Below, in pieces: positions 35,330-44,176 of a DNA stretch of 64,000 nucleotides; position 1 is the stretch's first letter; the number at the start of each line of letters is the position of its first letter. Location of the stretch: NCBI GenBank assembly GCA_965202955.1, contig OZ241871.1, positions 2,046,001 through 2,110,000 of the forward strand, in the 5' to 3' direction. Position numbers and translations under genes: made by a program. Source of the DNA: Bin5 sp034422415 (GTDB lineage Bacteria > Chloroflexota > Anaerolineae > Caldilineales > Caldilineaceae). Below the pieces are notes generated by a model. The model was not told the DNA's origin. It did no database searches and saw only the letters and a list, made by a program, of their open reading frames with translations.

Positions 35330-36024
35330 TACCGCTCTCCGGCCAGCCTGTAACCAACCCCGTAGACCGTCTGGATAAGCTTTGGCTTGCGAGGATCGCT
35401 CTCGATCTTGCGGCGCAGGTTTCTAATGTGGCTGTCCAACATCCGATCCACCCCGCTGTAGTCGTACCCCAATGCCTTCTCCATCAGCTCGGTGCGCGTG
35501 AAGACGTAGGCAGGGCTTTCCATTAGCGTCTGCAGCAGACTAAACTCCGTAGGTGTCAATTCCACGGCCTTGCCCCGCACCCGTACGCTCCGGCGCTCCA
35601 CATCCATCTGTAGAGCGCCTACAACTAACACCGTCGCTCGCGCCGCCCTCTGTGTTCTCCGCAGCAGCGCCCGCACCCGCGCCACCACTTCGCGCGGGTT
35701 GAACGGCTTGGTGACATAGTCGTCCGCGCCCAGTTCCAGGCCTATGATTTTGTCCGTATCCTCGACCCGTGCCGTCAGCATGATGATCAGCGTGTCGGCC
35801 AGCTTCTCGTCGCCGCGAACTGTGCGGGTGATCTCCCAGCCGTCCTTGTCCGGCAGCATCAGATCCAACAACACCAGCTGCGGTGATTCTTGCCGCAGCG
35901 CATGTAACGCAGTCTCGCCGTCATAGGCCACGGACACGGGGTAATGCTCCCGCTGCAAGTAGCTTCGCAGCAGGCGCACGATCTGGCGGTCGTCGTCAAC
36001 GATAAGAATATGTTCCTCCGGCAT
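35329..36024 (-). CDS. OmpR/PhoB-family response regulator
   Basis: I start at ATG 36024 (MPEEHILIVDDDRQIVRLLR). The 231-residue protein has D10-D12 acidic residues, phosphoacceptor D54 (LVLLDLMLPDKDG), ADDYVTKPFNPREV with the conserved Lys, and a winged-helix output domain (LTPTEFSLLQTLMES, DSHIRNLRRKIESD, IQTVYGVGYRL). It pairs with the overlapping kinase gene. Direct repeats of 11-bp period upstream of the exporter ATPase gene (40204-40222) are its likely operator, which would make the five-gene set self-regulated. Confidence 0.95.
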   Translation of the reverse strand: MPEEHILIVDDDRQIVRLLRSYLQREHYPVSVAYDGETALHALRQESPQLVLLDLMLPDKDGWEITRTVRGDEKLADTLIIMLTARVEDTDKIIGLELGADDYVTKPFNPREVVARVRALLRRTQRAARATVLVVGALQMDVERRSVRVRGKAVELTPTEFSLLQTLMESPAYVFTRTELMEKALGYDYSGVDRMLDSHIRNLRRKIESDPRKPKLIQTVYGVGYRLAGER

Positions 36025-36314
36025 GGTTCCGTTATAACCGGTTCCTTCTGCGATGGCAACCCGCTCGACAAGCATCGGGTTGAGCTCCACCGGCTCTGGC
36101 CCAGTTCACGGTTTCTGCTTCCGGCCCGTCGCAACTTCAGCGCAGTCCAGCCCTGACCTTCACCCCATTTGGCCCATGCTGTCGGCCCGTTGCCTCCTGG
36201 GGTCCCCCGACGCCTGCACCCGGAGCACCGGCAGGACGGGGAGCACCAGGAGGCGAGCCGGAAAAAAGGGCTAAACGCCTCCTCCCTGACAGATGTGGTG
36301 GCCTGATCTGGACG

Positions 36315-37925
36315 TCAGTCTTGAAAAACCTCTCCAGGAAGACCAAACTCCTCCTCCCTGACAAAAGTGGTGGCGCCCAGTACTTCATCGCCGCTCTGCA
36401 ACTGTCTTGAACGGACAACGGTCCATTCGCCCTGAGCTTCTTCCACAACCACCGCGACCGGCAACGCCTGTCCGTCACTCGACTTAAATACAATCGTCTC
36501 GTCACTGTTTTCTTGAATTGCATTCGTAGGCACCAGCCAGCGGGCGTCCGCCATTTCGCTGCGCAGGGTGGCCACAGCCGTCATGCCCGGCCGCACGTCT
36601 TTCAGGGCTTCATCGATCAGCCGTACCGTCACCGGGTAGTCAATGACACCCTCCTTGGCGTTGCTTGATGGATCGATGCCGCTGATCATCCCCGCAAACA
36701 CCCTTTCGGGGAAGGCATCGATCGTGACGTCCGCCAGCTGCCCGACGCTGATCTTGGGAATGTCGACTTCGGCGACATCGATCATCAACTGCAGCTGGCT
36801 CAGGTCCGCCAGCGTGATCGCGACAGTTCCCTCCGAAATCCGGTCGCTTTCATCCACATTGACCTGCAAAACGGTACCTGCAGCCGGAGCGACCAGATCT
36901 GCCTTGATCAGGTCGAGCCTTGCCTCCAGCAGGGTCAGCTGCGCCTGCTCGATCGACAGCTGCGCCAGTTCGATATCCGTTTCATCCGCGCCGCGCAACA
37001 GTGTGTCCAGCTTGGACCGGGCCGCAGCGACCTGCGCCTCGGCTGCCGCGATGTTGACGGCCGTTGGGCCGGCCAACAGATCATCCAGCTGCTGCTGTGC
37101 CGTCTGGGCTTGGCTCAACGCCGACTGCAAATCCGCCTCTGAGGCGGGCGCAACCGCCTCCTCATAGGCCGCCAGCGCCGACCCGTAGGAGATTGTCGAC
37201 TGCTGCAACTGGGCCGCCTGCGGCGTCATACCCACATCTTCGCGCCAAGCTACTTTGTCATACTCAGTCTGGGCTTCCTGCATGGTTACGCGCGCGTTTT
37301 CCACCGTCGCCGCCAGCTGGATGCGTTCATTCTCGCTGGCCCCATCCAGAAGGTCATTGTATCTGGCCCAGGCGGAGCTGGCACTGCTTCGCGCTGCCGC
37401 CAGCTCCCCATCGCTGGCGCCGTTCTGCACTTCGGTCAGATTTTCCCGGGCCGACTTCAGGTCCGCTTCCGCCGCGGCAAGCTCGGTCGCGCCGGCGTCG
37501 GCCAACAGGTTGTCAAGCTGCAGTTCGGCCGACGTCAGATTGATGCGAGCCTGGTCCACCGCCCTGCGCAGGTCGGCCCGGTCCAGCGCCGCCAGCAGAT
37601 CACCGTTGCCGACCACGTCACCAACTTCCACCAGCACCTCTTCTACGTAGCCGTTGACCTGCGCTACCACCTGCACTGTGTCCACAAGCTCAATATTGCC
37701 GGCCGCGGTGACCCTGTCTACGGCCGTATCCGCCGGGCGGATGAGCGTTGTCTCGATGCTGGCTGCCGGTTCCACGCTGGCCGCCGACTCTGTCCCGGCT
37801 GCAGGCTCTGTCCAAGCCGCTGCCTGACCTGGCGCAGTCAGGCCGAAGAAAAGTGCAAAGCCGACGCCGAGTGCAACGCCAACCACTATGGCGCCCATAA
37901 AGAGTGAGATATATTTCCTGTTCAT
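36315..37925 (-). CDS. MacA/HlyD-like membrane-fusion (adaptor) protein
   Basis: I start at ATG 37925 (MNRKYISLFMGAIVVGVALGVGFALFFG) with GGAAAGGGG upstream. The 536-residue protein has an N-terminal anchor, a lipoyl-like half (VNGYVEEVLVEVGDVVGNGDLLAALD), a long coiled-coil hairpin (~120-320) and the returning half (VAPAAGTVLQVNVDESDRISEGTVAITLADLSQLQLMIDV). The beta-barrel region has PVTVRLIDEALKDVRPGMTAVATLR. It would link the FtsX-type permease to the outside. Length is typical of Chloroflexota/Firmicutes adaptors. Confidence 0.92.
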   Translation of the reverse strand: MNRKYISLFMGAIVVGVALGVGFALFFGLTAPGQAAAWTEPAAGTESAASVEPAASIETTLIRPADTAVDRVTAAGNIELVDTVQVVAQVNGYVEEVLVEVGDVVGNGDLLAALDRADLRRAVDQARINLTSAELQLDNLLADAGATELAAAEADLKSARENLTEVQNGASDGELAAARSSASSAWARYNDLLDGASENERIQLAATVENARVTMQEAQTEYDKVAWREDVGMTPQAAQLQQSTISYGSALAAYEEAVAPASEADLQSALSQAQTAQQQLDDLLAGPTAVNIAAAEAQVAAARSKLDTLLRGADETDIELAQLSIEQAQLTLLEARLDLIKADLVAPAAGTVLQVNVDESDRISEGTVAITLADLSQLQLMIDVAEVDIPKISVGQLADVTIDAFPERVFAGMISGIDPSSNAKEGVIDYPVTVRLIDEALKDVRPGMTAVATLRSEMADARWLVPTNAIQENSDETIVFKSSDGQALPVAVVVEEAQGEWTVVRSRQLQSGDEVLGATTFVREEEFGLPGEVFQD

Positions 37926-38069
37926 GTGAATGCCCCTTTCCATCCATGAATAAACCAGTCGTTCGTTCCGAAATCCGCTGCATCACTTGCGTGTCCGCAA
38001 GAGAAACTGCCCTGCTCTCAACCGGAAAACTCGGCAGTAGTCCCTGCGCCTACTTCCTCAACATGAGCA

Positions 38070-39308
38070 TCACTCATATCGCAACGCCTCAATCGGATCC
38101 AGCCGGGTCGCCCGCATCGCCGGGTACAGCCCGAAGAGCAACCCGCAACCGGCGCTGACACCCACGGCCATGATCACTGCGTCGGCCCCAATCAGAAGGT
38201 CGATAGGGAAGCTGGGGATTCTCTGCACGAGCAGAGCCAGGCCGTAGCTGATGGCGATTCCTATCAGGCCTCCCAGTAACGTCAGAACCAGCGACTCAAT
38301 CAGGAACTGCAGCAACACGTCACTGGTGTGTGCGCCCAGCGCCTTGCGCAGACCGATCTCCTTGGTGCGTTCGGTCACCGATACAAGCATGATGTTCATG
38401 ATGCCGATTCCGCCCACCAGCAGGCTGATGGCAGCGATACTGCTCAGAAGCAGCGTAAGTGTAGTGGTGACGGTGCCGATTGTGTCCAGCAGACTGGCCT
38501 GCGTGCTGATGGTAAAGTCATTGTCGTCGTCCGCGCCGAGTCCGTGGCGCAGACGCAAGGTCTGTTCGATCTGCAGCTCGGCTGCCTCCACCCGCTCTTC
38601 ACTAACCGCATCGGCCGATATCGAGGTAACAACATATTCGCCCCGATAGCGGGGCACATTGAAGACACGCCCGTGGGCCACGCCGATCGGGATGAAACCG
38701 CTCTCGTCATTGCTGCCGAAACCTGCGTTGCCGCTCTCTGCCAACACACCGACGACTATGAACGGTTCGCCATCGATGCGCACGCTCTCGCCTACGACCT
38801 GCGTGCGCCCGAAAAGTTCCGTCGCCACAGTCGATCCGATGGCGATTACATTGCTCATCTGCGTGATCTCGTCCTCCGTCAGAAAACGGCCCTCGGCCAT
38901 CTCCAGTCGAAGGACATCGGCATAGGCGGCAGTCGTGCCCGTCACCCGGACCTGCGCGTTGTTGCTGCCGGCGACCAGCTGGATGTTGCCTCCATATTGG
39001 GGCACGACTTCTACGACATCTGGATGGAAGGCAGGGTCGGAAAGCGCCTTTACGTCGCCCATGGTCAACGTCTGAACAGGGCTGCCGGCGCCCTCGCCTT
39101 CGCTCTCAGTGCTCGGGCTGATCGTCAGGCGCGTCGTACCCTGGCTGGCGACTTCGCCCAGAATACTGGCTGATGCGCCGCGTCCGATACCCAAAATTGT
39201 GAGGACCGCGGCCACGCCGATGATAATGCCCAGCATCGTCAGGCTGGCCCGCATCTTGTTGGCAGCGATGCTGTCGACTGCAACCGGAAAATATCTAACC
39301 AGCTTCAT
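38070..39308 (-). CDS. MacB-like ABC transporter permease (FtsX fold)
   Basis: The 412-residue protein has one N-terminal membrane helix (MLGIIIGVAAVLTILGIGRG), a large extracytoplasmic MacB_PCD domain (~45-265) and three C-terminal helices (LLLSSIAAISLLVGGIGIMNIMLVSVTERT, LIESLVLTLLGGLIGIAISYG, AVIMAVGVSAGCGLLFGLYP). This is the mechanotransmission-type exporter permease. Its start overlaps the ATPase stop by 14 bases. ERTKEIGLRKALGA, the coupling-helix signature, is present. Confidence 0.94.
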   Translation of the reverse strand: MKLVRYFPVAVDSIAANKMRASLTMLGIIIGVAAVLTILGIGRGASASILGEVASQGTTRLTISPSTESEGEGAGSPVQTLTMGDVKALSDPAFHPDVVEVVPQYGGNIQLVAGSNNAQVRVTGTTAAYADVLRLEMAEGRFLTEDEITQMSNVIAIGSTVATELFGRTQVVGESVRIDGEPFIVVGVLAESGNAGFGSNDESGFIPIGVAHGRVFNVPRYRGEYVVTSISADAVSEERVEAAELQIEQTLRLRHGLGADDDNDFTISTQASLLDTIGTVTTTLTLLLSSIAAISLLVGGIGIMNIMLVSVTERTKEIGLRKALGAHTSDVLLQFLIESLVLTLLGGLIGIAISYGLALLVQRIPSFPIDLLIGADAVIMAVGVSAGCGLLFGLYPAMRATRLDPIEALRYE

Positions 39309-40101
39309 AGATCTTCTCCCCGATCTGCTCTATCGCGGCAGGCCGCGGCAGCGGCGCAAGCGCGGGCTCCCCTAGCCCGTTGGATACTCCGGGCGTAGCA
39401 GTTGGCGCCGCGCCGCGCGAGTCGGAGACAGTCGCGCCGTCTCGCATTGTAATTACGCGGCGGGCCCGTTCCGCGACCTCTGGGTCGTGTGTAATGATTA
39501 CCAGGGTCAGTCCTTTCTCGTGTAGGTTCTCAAAGAGCGCCAAAACCTCTTCGCCGGTGCGGGTGTCGAGCGCGCCGGTCGGTTCGTCCGCCAGCAGCAG
39601 GCTGGGCCGGTTGACAAGCGCGCGGGCGATCGCCACCCGCTGTTGCTGGCCGCCCGAAAGCTCCTCCGGCTTGTGGTCTGCGCGGTCGGCCAGACCCACC
39701 TGCGCCAGCGCTGCCAGAGCGCGCTGGCGGGAGGCGCCGCGGGCGACACCCGCGTAGAATAGCGGCAGCTCCACCTGCCGCCAGGCAGGCGCGCGCGCCA
39801 GCAGGTTAAACTGCTGGAACACGAATCCGATCTCCCGGTTGCGCAGATCGGCCAGCTGCCTGCCGGTCAGGTCATCTGCCCTCTGGCCGCGAATCTGATA
39901 GAGACCGTCGGTGGGGCGGTCCAACAGACCGATAATGTTCATCAGTGTGCTTTTTCCAGAACCGCTGGTACCGACGATCGCTACGTACTCTCCCTCGTCT
40001 ATCGAGAGAGAAACACCGGCCAGCGCGGGCAGGCTTGTCTCCCCCATCTGGTAGATTTTCGTTACTTCCTGCATGCCTATCAGCGCCGACGAACTGGTCA
40101 T
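39295..40101 (-). CDS. MacB/LolD-like ABC transporter ATPase
   Basis: The 268-residue protein has Walker A GTSGSGKSTLMNIIG, Q-loop FVFQQFNLLARAP, signature LSGGQQQRVAIARAL, Walker B LLLADEPTGALD and the H-loop VIITHDPEV. The ribosome-binding site GGAG lies eight bases before ATG 40101. The C-terminus has an extra ~45 residues after the ATPase core (SRGAAPTATPGVSNGLG...). It heads the operon ATPase-permease-adaptor-regulator-kinase; the exported substrate could be a peptide, antibiotic or lipid. Confidence 0.95.
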   Translation of the reverse strand: MTSSSALIGMQEVTKIYQMGETSLPALAGVSLSIDEGEYVAIVGTSGSGKSTLMNIIGLLDRPTDGLYQIRGQRADDLTGRQLADLRNREIGFVFQQFNLLARAPAWRQVELPLFYAGVARGASRQRALAALAQVGLADRADHKPEELSGGQQQRVAIARALVNRPSLLLADEPTGALDTRTGEEVLALFENLHEKGLTLVIITHDPEVAERARRVITMRDGATVSDSRGAAPTATPGVSNGLGEPALAPLPRPAAIEQIGEKIYEAG

Positions 40102-40147
40102 ATCTTTGTCTCCTGAACTGACAATGCGACGTGATGTAGATTGGCTT

Positions 40148-40177
40148 AGACGGCGGGACTGTTCGCAGCCGCCGTCT
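40148..40177. promoter_or_regulatory. Inverted repeat in exporter-operon leader
   Basis: A perfect 9-bp inverted repeat (AGACGGCGG...CCGCCGTCT) with a 12-base loop lies between the predicted promoter and the ATPase start. No T-run follows on the minus strand. It could be an operator or an mRNA hairpin. Confidence 0.5.
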
Positions 40178-40188
40178 TGACTCTTTAC

Positions 40189-40222
40189 AGTGTAGCGTTG
40201 AAATCTGGAGAAATTCTGGAGA
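40189..40222 (-). promoter_or_regulatory. Predicted OmpR-type operator and -10 of the exporter operon
   Basis: On the minus strand two direct repeats of TCTCCAGA start 11 bases apart (40222-40215 and 40211-40204). TACACT (40194-40189) lies ten bases further as a -10 candidate. The repeats occupy the -35 position, as in PhoB/OmpR-activated promoters, and an OmpR-family regulator is encoded in the same operon. Confidence 0.5.
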
Positions 40223-40728
40223 TAAAGCAGAGGAATTGGGGAGGATGTTTCCGCGGCGTAGCTGCTGTAACACTTCGCCGCATAAATGTTCTGATCTCAG
40301 AGGAATGAGGATGAAAGCTGCTGCTGCACCACGTTGAGTAGATTCGAGAAACGGGGCCAGGCGGTTGCCTGCTACGTGGGTCTCTCCCCCGTTTCGAGGG
40401 CGGCTCGCAGTCAGCGGCGGCCGAGGTGGCAGCCAGAATCAACTACCTGAATCAGGATTCTGAGATGCGCGCAATGCGCCGATTCGCACATGTGGCGGTC
40501 AAGGCAGACGGACCGTAGACGGATCGTACAGGAGTTGCCCACAACGTATTTTACGGCCGATTTCAGTCGATTTCGCGGCCGGAAAGCGGCCCTATACCAG
40601 TGTAAGCGACCGGCGATCCGTCAAGAATCGGACGCCCGTACCGGCCCGTTTCCGGTATCGGGAATCGATTGACCAACCGGTTTTCTGTGGGATATAGTTT
40701 TTCTGTAAGGGTATGCAGGCCCGTCCCG
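40223..40728. other. Intergenic region with + strand promoter-like sequence
   Basis: TTGACC (40669-40674) with an 18-base spacer to TATAGT (40693-40698) points into the 3' end of the next (minus-strand) gene. A short + frame near 40340-40420 reads RFEKRGQAVACYVGLSPVS, faintly like the C-terminus of IS110 transposases. No gene is called. Confidence 0.4.
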
Positions 40729-41538
40729 TCAGCCGCCCTGCACCGATTTGACCGTTTCACGCAGGAACGCGACCGACTGGGTCAGCGCCGCCTTCGGCTC
40801 ACCGGCAATCCGGCATTCGTACGCCAGGTAGCCCGCGAAGCCGACGTCGGCCAGGGCCTGAATCCCGGCCCGCCAGTCGATGTCGCCCACGCCCGGCTGA
40901 ACGCGCGTATTGTCCGCCACGTGGATATGACCGATGTACGGTCCGACCTTGCGGATCGTCGCCGGCGTGTCGACCTCCTCGATGTGCATGTGGAAAAAAT
41001 CGGTCAGCAGCGCCACGCCGCGAGGCGTCCCCGCCTTTTCGATGATTTCCACGCCGTGCTCCTGCCGCCGCAGCAGGTGCTGTTCGTAGCGGTTGAGAGG
41101 CTCAAGCAGCAACAGCGTGCCATGACTGTCAGCAAACGCAGCCAGTTCGCGCGTGATCTCGACCAGCAGCTCTTTTTCCAGGGCGATTGCATCCTTCAGC
41201 GGCGAGAGATCCGGCAGCCGCGGCGGGCCGAAGATCGGCGGCACAATCTGACCGGCCGCACCGAAGTAGCCGCAGGCCTCCAGGTTGCGCCTCGTTTCAT
41301 CGATGCTGGCCTCCCGTTTCGCCCGGTCCGGGTCCAGCCAGTCGAATGTCGTCTGGCCGCAAATCGAGGAGATACGCAGCGTGCGATTGCGAAACGCGGC
41401 CTCGTATTCGCTGATGCGATCGTAGAGGCGTGAACGACCTTGGATTTCCACACCGTCGATCCCGAGCGACTCGGCGCAGTCGAGCTTCTCGGTCAGCGTT
41501 TCGCCGGGCAACAGGTTTTCCTGAATTGAGATCTTCAC
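40729..41538 (-). CDS. Sugar phosphate isomerase/epimerase-family TIM-barrel protein
   Basis: The start is GTG 41538 with GGAGGAG upstream. The 269-residue protein shows the xylose-isomerase-like AP-endonuclease-2 fold: ESLGIDGVEIQGR, HGTLLLLEPLNRYEQHLLRR (metal Glu), VALLTDFFHMHIEEVD (metal Asp/His), GHIHVADNTRVQPGVGDIDW and AYECRIAGEP. These are hydroxypyruvate/tagatose epimerase-like motifs. It stands alone with no obvious pathway partner; the Gfo/Idh and TPP enzymes at 42.8-45.8 kb share its strand and may act on related sugar acids. Confidence 0.88.
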   Translation of the reverse strand: MKISIQENLLPGETLTEKLDCAESLGIDGVEIQGRSRLYDRISEYEAAFRNRTLRISSICGQTTFDWLDPDRAKREASIDETRRNLEACGYFGAAGQIVPPIFGPPRLPDLSPLKDAIALEKELLVEITRELAAFADSHGTLLLLEPLNRYEQHLLRRQEHGVEIIEKAGTPRGVALLTDFFHMHIEEVDTPATIRKVGPYIGHIHVADNTRVQPGVGDIDWRAGIQALADVGFAGYLAYECRIAGEPKAALTQSVAFLRETVKSVQGG

Positions 41539-41951
41539 GGTGTCTCCTCCAAAGGTCAGATGGCGCGAGGCAAGCGGCCTCGCCGCCGGGATGACAGTGC
41601 GCGCTCTACTGTGCAGGTGAAGCGGGGACAGTGCCAGACCGGGCCGTCCCCCGGTTTCGCCAAGCGCTCACAACGGGAGCCTGTTTTTCCACTGTCGCGT
41701 ACCATCAGACTGCGTCATTTGGGCCCGACCGCAGAGCGTCGAACGGCGTTCACTCTCGTCCATTTCCGGGTATGACGGCGTTCCGGGGCGCGGCGTTTGG
41801 GTGTCTCAGAGCAGGGGTTCGTGCTATACTCAATTAACGGGTCACGGGGCCCGTTGTTTCGTGATTTGCCTCTCAGCAAGCCTGCTGACCCGCTGTCGAG
41901 GCGCCGGACGGACAGACCGCTGACTGTTCAACAGGTCTCTGTTGTCAAGCG
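41539..41951. other. Intergenic region, divergent promoter area
   Basis: This divergent gap separates the TIM-barrel gene from the SH3b protein gene. A TATACT (41825-41830) preceded by GTGC is a possible -10 for the + strand gene, with a weak -35. The short frames here look non-coding. Nothing else was recognised. Confidence 0.45.
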
Positions 41952-42767
41952 ATGAGCTACAGTTCACATCGCCCCCCAAATTCAGGGGCGCACTCGCAAG
42001 ATCCCGCCTCCAATGGCGGCCAGGCCCACGGGCCGGACCCCTCTGAGCAGCATGCTTCCGATCCAGGCAGTTCACACGCGCTCGCTCCTCACCGGCGCCA
42101 GATGCTGGCGGCCAGGCCGGAAGTCATTATCGAGATCCCGGCGCCCGTCAACAAGGGGCGGAAATTTGTCTGGCTCAGCGCGGCGATCGTTCCCCTGATT
42201 ATCACGGTGGTTGCGCTCTCGGCCCTGGCGATTCGCTCCCAGCGCCTTACCAATGTCGGGCAGGAAGCGACGATTGAGGCGCTGGTCAAGTTGCGCCTGG
42301 CCCAGGAGCGGGCCAGTAGTCCGCAACAGGAGATCAGCGCCGCGCTCGAGGCAACTGTCGAGGCCCGCGTCGCCATTCGTCTTGCCGAAGAGCGCGCCGT
42401 CCTGGCGGAACAGGCCGCCGCGACCGCCCCCTCTGCCGGGCAACCGGCAGCAAGCGCCCCCGCCACTGCTGCGCCGCCCGTTTCCGACGAACCCGCGCCC
42501 TTCTATGGCGAGGCCACCGTCGCCTTGAATCTGCGTAAGGGACCCGGCCAGAGATACGACTCGCAGGAGTTGATTCCCGCCGGAACGCAGCTGCATCTGC
42601 TTGGCCGGACCGTCGACAGCGGCTGGTTCTTCGTATCCAAGACCGGCGGTTCAAGCGCGGAAGAGACCGGATGGGTGGCCGCCTGGCTCGTCAAGATCCC
42701 CGAAGACGGAGACCCCCTGCGCCTGGCGGTCTTCTCCACTGTTTCGCCCTCGACGCCGAGCGAGTAG
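41952..42767 (+). CDS. Membrane-anchored SH3b-domain protein
   Basis: The 271-residue protein has a polar, Pro/His-rich cytoplasmic N-terminus (1-68), one membrane helix (FVWLSAAIVPLIITVVALSALAI, ~72-94), a coiled segment rich in LAQERA and LAEERA (~105-155), an Ala/Pro linker and a C-terminal SH3b domain (ATVALNLRKGPGQRYDSQELIPAGTQLHLLGR, ~185-250). SH3b domains usually bind cell-wall peptides or surface polymers. No enzymatic domain is present. The layout resembles that of the peptidase-like protein at 2070 without the peptidase. Confidence 0.82.
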   Translation: MSYSSHRPPNSGAHSQDPASNGGQAHGPDPSEQHASDPGSSHALAPHRRQMLAARPEVIIEIPAPVNKGRKFVWLSAAIVPLIITVVALSALAIRSQRLTNVGQEATIEALVKLRLAQERASSPQQEISAALEATVEARVAIRLAEERAVLAEQAAATAPSAGQPAASAPATAAPPVSDEPAPFYGEATVALNLRKGPGQRYDSQELIPAGTQLHLLGRTVDSGWFFVSKTGGSSAEETGWVAAWLVKIPEDGDPLRLAVFSTVSPSTPSE

Positions 42768-42804
42768 CAGCCCGAAACCGGGTGCGCGCCGGCGCCTTGT
42801 CACC

Positions 42805-44076
42805 CTACAGCCCCAGCGCCGCGTCGATCTCCTCCTGGTAGCGGCGGACCGCGCCCGACAGCAGCTCCTCCATCTCGACCGCACGCCCGATCGCGGCCGA
42901 TTCGTAGGCGCCCAGTATCGCCGCGACCGCGAGCATCCCGTCGCGGCCGTCCACCTCCGGCGCGCGTCCCTGCAACACCGCCTCGCCGAAATCGTGGTAC
43001 TCGATCGCCAGCAGCCTCGCGTCGAGCGCATATTCCGCATGCGATACGCCCGGCAGCCCATAGACCACGCCATCGGCGCCGAACAGCCGCGCGGTGATCT
43101 CGTTCAGCGAAAAGTCGGGCAGCAGGCCGAGGATCTCCTTGCCGTGCAGCTCCTTGTCCTCCAGCCGCAGCCGAACAGACCCGCCGGTGCGGTCTCGCGG
43201 CACGTCGAGCGCGCCCCAGCGCCCGTGAACGCTGCGTTCGAACCGTCTGCTGCCCCGGCCGCCGCCGACGTGGCTGAACTGCACCGTCGCGCCCGACGCC
43301 ATCGCATAGTGCGCCAGGATCGAGTCCTCGCCGGTCGCTTCAACCGTTTCCGGGTAGGTCGGTGTCTGTTCGCGGTAGGAGATCAGCGGGTGCTCGTCGG
43401 CCACGGGCCGCCGCCGGACCGGCTCCACGATCAGACCCCGCCCGAAGATGCGTTGGTATTCGCCCAGGTAGTAGCGGATGATGTCGGCGTAATGGACGCC
43501 CATATCGAGGCCGATCGCGCCCTTTTCCTTGATATGCCGCCACGGCGTCGCCGCCATCCGGTCGCCGCCGCCCAGCGACGTCTGGACCATCAGAAACGGG
43601 TCGCCCAGCAGGCCGGCGTCGATCACCGCCCGCACCATCCGGTTCACCGGATCGCGGCGGTAGTTTTCGGCCGTCGCCAGCACCGTTCCGCTCTGCGCCG
43701 CGGCGTCGATGATGCGCCGGCAGGCTCGGATCGTGATTCCCAGCGGCTTCTCCACCTGCGCGTGCTTGCCCGCTGCCAGCGCAGCCGTCGCGACCTCGTG
43801 GTGGCTGGAGCCGTCCGTCACAACGTCCACTGCCGCGATATCGGGGTTGGCCAACATCTGATCCAGGTCGGTGAAGACCAGCGGTTTGCGTCCGAACAGG
43901 CGCTCGACCTCCCCAGCCACCCGCTGCGCATTGTCGCGGTTGATGTCGCAGACCGCCATCAACTCCATATTGGAGAGCCCGGTCTCCTCCAGCACGTGGT
44001 AGGCGATCGTGTGGCGATGCCCCATCCCGCCGCAGCCGACGATACAGATGGGGAGGCGTTCGTTGTTCTGGCTCAT
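42805..44076 (-). CDS. Gfo/Idh/MocA-family oxidoreductase
   Basis: The 423-residue protein has the NAD(P)-binding ICIVGCGGMGHRHTIAYH, VDVVTDGSSHHEVATAALAAGKHAQVEKPLGIT with the EKP motif, and a C-terminal alpha/beta domain (GAIGLDMGVHYADIIRYYLGEYQRIFGRG). This is a typical dehydrogenase of sugars or inositols. It lies 100 bases downstream of a TPP enzyme on the same strand, across a heptamer array, and may share its transcript. The substrate is unknown. Confidence 0.93.
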   Translation of the reverse strand: MSQNNERLPICIVGCGGMGHRHTIAYHVLEETGLSNMELMAVCDINRDNAQRVAGEVERLFGRKPLVFTDLDQMLANPDIAAVDVVTDGSSHHEVATAALAAGKHAQVEKPLGITIRACRRIIDAAAQSGTVLATAENYRRDPVNRMVRAVIDAGLLGDPFLMVQTSLGGGDRMAATPWRHIKEKGAIGLDMGVHYADIIRYYLGEYQRIFGRGLIVEPVRRRPVADEHPLISYREQTPTYPETVEATGEDSILAHYAMASGATVQFSHVGGGRGSRRFERSVHGRWGALDVPRDRTGGSVRLRLEDKELHGKEILGLLPDFSLNEITARLFGADGVVYGLPGVSHAEYALDARLLAIEYHDFGEAVLQGRAPEVDGRDGMLAVAAILGAYESAAIGRAVEMEELLSGAVRRYQEEIDAALGL

Positions 44077-44144
44077 AGCTTGCGGTCAGCCCCTCGTTGC
44101 GAATTTTCAACCCTTAGCGGACTCCCGCGCACGCGGCAGCCACC

Positions 44145-44172
44145 AAAAACTCAAAACCAGAAACTAAAAACT
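44145..44172. repeat. Heptamer array (4 units)
   Basis: Units AAAAACT, CAAAACC, AGAAACT, AAAAACT lie four bases from the TPP-enzyme stop at 44177. Confidence 0.85.
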
Positions 44173-44176
44173 GTCC

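Noticed and set aside
40330..40432. IS110 transposase relic (RFEKRGQAVACYVGLSPVS)
   Set aside because: The match is short, the frame has no other IS110 feature and no element ends are visible. A chance resemblance is as likely.
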